From: Puniceicoccaceae bacterium Marseille-Q1082
GTDB lineage: Bacteria > Verrucomicrobiota > Verrucomicrobiia > Opitutales > Intestinicryptomonadaceae
DNA: 64,000 nt
Assembly (NCBI GenBank): GCA_904424815.1
Contig: CAJGBI010000002.1
Coordinates: 124,001 to 188,000, forward strand
Direction of reading: 5' to 3'
The stretch's first letter is position 1. Each line of letters starts with the position of its first letter. Under the pieces are notes generated by a model. That model did not search any database and had not been told where the DNA came from. It saw nothing but the letters and a program-made list of their open reading frames with translations. The position numbers and the translations under genes were made by a program. Shown here piece by piece: positions 61,508-64,000 of this stretch.

Positions 61508-62527
61508 TTATTCGCCGGAGATAAAGAATTTGCCGCCTTTGAGGGCGAAATCCCGAATCGTCAGGGTTTCGTTTTTTGAGTTGGGAGCGTGGTAGGAGAT
61601 TTTCAGCTTGCCGCCGAAAGTTTTAAAAACCATGGCGTGCCCGCCGTCGTCGGAGTTGAGGCATTCCGGATCGTGGATCCATTCGCCGTCGATTCTGCCG
61701 GACGGCGAGCGCGCGACGCCTATGCGGTACTTGCCGCCGGAGAAAGACGACCACGTCATGTAGAGCGAGCCGTCCGGCAGGCGGTTGACGACGGGCGCGT
61801 CGGTGACATGCGTTCCGGATTTCTCCTTAACCCACGGAGCGGAGGATGCTGAAAACAGCGCTTTCGGCTCGCCTAAGGTTTTTTTGAGATCGCGGGAAAT
61901 CCTTTGGGCGATTATCTGACCGTCGCCCACTTGCAGCCACTCGCGGCAGTACACGAGCCACATCGAGCCGTCGGAATCCTCGAAGAGCGCGCCGTCGAGC
62001 GCCATCCAGCCCACGGGCGTTATCGGGGCGTTGGCGAGCGGCTTGAAGCCGCCGTCTGGCCTGTCGGAGACTAAAACCGAACAGCCGCGCATGGGCTCGA
62101 GCCTTCCGCGAACGGTTTTTACCGAAGGCTCACGGGCGCTGAATGTGGCGATAATGTAATATTTGCCGTCCACGAGAAACATGTCGGGCGCCCAGAAGTC
62201 GGACTTTCCCCAAAAATCCGCGGGCGGAACGAACGAAGGGCCGACGAGCCGCCAGTTTTTCAAATCTTTGCTCTCGTAGGCGTACAGGGCGTTCCTCCCC
62301 GCGCCGAAGCGCGCGAGCTGCCCGGGGGAAAGCTTCCCGCCGTTGGCGTGCATGTAGTATTTGCCGCTCTTTTTGTCGGCGAACACGAACGGGTCGCGGA
62401 TTTTAAGCTCGGAGGCGGGAATGTCGCAGGAGGCCTCCGCCGCATCGGGCGACGCAAAACCGCAGAGCCGCGCGCAAAACGCGAACGCGAAGAGCGCGGG
62501 CAGGCGCGGCAAAAACCTACTTGCCAT
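61508..62527 (-). CDS. Exported GH43-like glycosidase
   Basis: A 339-residue protein; the start at 62527 opens a Sec signal peptide (MASRFLPRLPALFAFAFCARL). It has the GH43 five-blade propeller marks: IRDPFVFADKK (general base Asp), SDFWAPDMF, WMALDGALFEDSDG and a region VTDAPVVNRLPDG where many GH43 enzymes have the catalytic Glu (EGP). Here Asp-Ala takes that place, a form seen in some GH43 branches, so activity and specificity are uncertain. The family usually hydrolyses arabinose- or xylose-containing glycans. Its first 11 bases overlap the glnS stop region, so it is coupled to glnS. Confidence 0.8.
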   Translation of the reverse strand: MASRFLPRLPALFAFAFCARLCGFASPDAAEASCDIPASELKIRDPFVFADKKSGKYYMHANGGKLSPGQLARFGAGRNALYAYESKDLKNWRLVGPSFVPPADFWGKSDFWAPDMFLVDGKYYIIATFSAREPSVKTVRGRLEPMRGCSVLVSDRPDGGFKPLANAPITPVGWMALDGALFEDSDGSMWLVYCREWLQVGDGQIIAQRISRDLKKTLGEPKALFSASSAPWVKEKSGTHVTDAPVVNRLPDGSLYMTWSSFSGGKYRIGVARSPSGRIDGEWIHDPECLNSDDGGHAMVFKTFGGKLKISYHAPNSKNETLTIRDFALKGGKFFISGE

Positions 62528-64000
62528 AGGAATCTTTGAGCGCGACAGTGCGGTTGAAGACGGGCGAACCGGGGGCGGAGAGTTTAGAGTCGGGCGTGAA
62601 ATACGCGTTGCGCTCAAATTGTATATGGTCTCCCGCCTTTGCCTCCGCGAGGGCGGGCTCTATGAGGATGTCCCTCTCTTCCAGCGAGCGCGGGTTGAGA
62701 AAATCCTCGAAATCCGCGCCCTCGGGAAGGTCGGACATGTCCGCGCGCGTGAACAGGTTTTCAAAGAGGCGCGCCTTCGCCTTTTTCGCTCCTGCGGCGT
62801 CAACCCAGTGTATGGTGGCCTTGACCCTGCGGCCGTCGGGCGAATTTCCGCCTCGGGAGGCGCGGTCCACGGAACATATCAGGCGGACGACGTTTCCGGA
62901 GGCGTCTTTCACGACTTCGTCGCACCTCATGAAATAGGCGTAGCGCAGGCGCACTTCGGAGCCGGGCGAAAGCCTGAAAAACTTTTTCGGGGGATTTTCC
63001 ATGAAATCGCCCCTCTCTATGTAAATGCGCTTGGAAAACGGTATTTTTCGGGAGCCGGCGGACTCATCCTCGGGGTTGTTAACGGCGTCGAGCCAGTCGG
63101 TTTCCCCCTCGTTCCAGTTGGATATCTCCACTTCGAGCGGGTCGAAAACCGCCATTCTGCGCAGCGAGATTTTGTTCAGATCCTGCCGCACGCAGTGCTC
63201 GAGCAATGCGAGATCGGTCAGGCTGTTGAACTTCGTAACCCCTATCTTTTCGCAAAACTCGCGTATGGCTGCGGGAGTGTACCCCCTGCGGCGCATTCCG
63301 GAAAGCGTAGGCATCCGCGGGTCGTCCCAGCCCTCGACGATTTTCTCGGCCACAAGCTGCTGGAGCTTGCGCTTGCTCATCATCGTGTAGGAGAGGTTGA
63401 GGCGCGCGAACTCGTACTGGCGCGGGCGGATTTTTAGGGTCTTGGAAATGCTCGTATTTTCTATGAACCAGTCGTAGAGCGGGCGGTGAACCTCGAATTC
63501 GAGCGTGCAGAGGGAGTGGGTTATGCCCTCTATGGCGTCGCTGAGGCAGTGGGCGAAATCGTACATCGGATATATGCACCACTTCGAGCCCGTGCGGTGG
63601 TGGGACTCCTTTTTAATCCTGTATATGGCGGGGTCGCGCATGTGCAGGTTGGGGGAGGACATGTCGATTTTCGCGCGGAGGACATACCGCCCCTCCTCAA
63701 ATTCTCCCGCGCGCATCCGGCGGAAGAGATCGAGGCTCTCGGCGGGCGGCCTGTCGCGGTGCGGGCTCGGCTTGCCAGGCTGCCCTGGAACCCCTCGGTA
63801 CTCCTTGAACTCCTCGGGAGAGAGCGTGCAGACGTACGCCTTGCCGTTTTGTATGAGCTCTTCGGCGAACCCGTACAGCCTTTCAAAATAGTCCGAGGCG
63901 TAAAACTCGCGGTCTCCCCAGTCGAAGCCCATCCAGCGGACGTCCTCGCGTATGGAGTCCACAAAACGGGTGTCCTCCTTGTCGGGGTTGGTGTCGTCAA
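62517..64000 (-). CDS. glnS: Glutaminyl-tRNA synthetase, N-terminus beyond the window
   Basis: 494 codons plus two bases are visible; the frame is open at base 64000 and its start lies outside. Class I signature TMMSKRKLQQL corresponds to the KMSKS loop; the DDTNPDKE segment near the right edge is typical of GlnRS. Further match: RAKIDMSSPNLHMRDPAIYRI, MYDFAHCLSDAIEGITHSLCTLEFE and the C-terminal beta-barrel anticodon-binding domains to the stop. A direct GlnRS means Gln-tRNA need not rely on GatCAB. The GH43-like gene overlaps its end. Confidence 0.97.
   Translation of the reverse strand, partial: DDTNPDKEDTRFVDSIREDVRWMGFDWGDREFYASDYFERLYGFAEELIQNGKAYVCTLSPEEFKEYRGVPGQPGKPSPHRDRPPAESLDLFRRMRAGEFEEGRYVLRAKIDMSSPNLHMRDPAIYRIKKESHHRTGSKWCIYPMYDFAHCLSDAIEGITHSLCTLEFEVHRPLYDWFIENTSISKTLKIRPRQYEFARLNLSYTMMSKRKLQQLVAEKIVEGWDDPRMPTLSGMRRRGYTPAAIREFCEKIGVTKFNSLTDLALLEHCVRQDLNKISLRRMAVFDPLEVEISNWNEGETDWLDAVNNPEDESAGSRKIPFSKRIYIERGDFMENPPKKFFRLSPGSEVRLRYAYFMRCDEVVKDASGNVVRLICSVDRASRGGNSPDGRRVKATIHWVDAAGAKKAKARLFENLFTRADMSDLPEGADFEDFLNPRSLEERDILIEPALAEAKAGDHIQFERNAYFTPDSKLSAPGSPVFNRTVALKDSYGK

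Overview
The window reads as G+C-rich chromosomal DNA of a heterotrophic, probably anaerobic, Gram-negative bacterium. The best guess is a member of the Verrucomicrobiota (Opitutae-like), possibly gut-associated. Support: a type II secretion pseudopilin operon, lipoproteins, a PEP-CTERM surface protein, many exported glycosidases and sugar-isomerase-like proteins, a Minf_1886-type small protein fused to a suf operon, and a succinate-propionate gene set. Taxonomy is inferred from gene content, not from a marker search. No rRNA, transposase, prophage or CRISPR array was seen. One tRNA (Cys, GCA) is present.

Layout. 1-3.3 kb (minus): gspGHIJK, with gspK running off the left edge. 3.6-6.8 kb (plus): ispH and a large glycosidase-like lipoprotein. 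7.1-9.4 kb (plus): two A+T-richer Sel1-repeat genes. 9.9-13.9 kb (minus): a GH106 rhamnosidase-like enzyme. 14.3-18.5 kb (plus): mutA-mutB. 18.7-22.0 kb (plus): purE, an RluA-like protein and a PEP-CTERM protein. 22.0-22.6 kb: a hairpin-rich intergenic array. 22.6-35.8 kb (minus): one long co-directional run, carB, Minf_1886-like, sufC, sufB, sufD, two NfeD proteins, floA, an acidic membrane protein and glgB, with many 4-nt stop/start overlaps. 36.4-38.7 kb (minus): exported Gfo/Idh oxidoreductase and TIM-barrel isomerase-like pair. 39.0-41.6 kb (plus): small lipoprotein, aldo/keto reductase, 5'-3' exonuclease. 42.0-45.4 kb (minus): acyl-activating enzyme, IMPase, nadC. 45.6-47.2 kb (plus): class I fumarase. 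47.5-51.0 kb (minus): tRNA-Cys, prmC, prfA and a membrane protein. 51.3-54.1 kb: three more exported TIM-barrel proteins. 54.1-60.5 kb: a segment bounded by a near-identical 262/263-bp inverted repeat and holding a transcarboxylase 5S-like subunit, miaB, an exported unknown, an HxlR regulator and a flavin reductase. 60.5-64 kb (minus): a branched-chain aminotransferase-like gene, a GH43-like enzyme, and glnS running off the right edge.

How the genes fit together. Fumarase, methylmalonyl-CoA mutase and a biotin-domain-less carboxyltransferase point to the Wood-Werkman succinate-to-propionate route. Exported glycosidases (GH106, GH43-like, GH5-like) and exported oxidoreductase/TIM-barrel proteins point to periplasmic breakdown of glycans or modified sugars. 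The T2SS may export some of these enzymes.

The most unusual structural feature is the inverted repeat at 54108-54370 / 60285-60546. It occupies two convergent gene junctions and could allow inversion of the ~6 kb between its arms. No single operon in the window is clearly a wholly new system. The best leads are this repeat, the exported keto-sugar-like cassettes, and the recurrent hairpin families.
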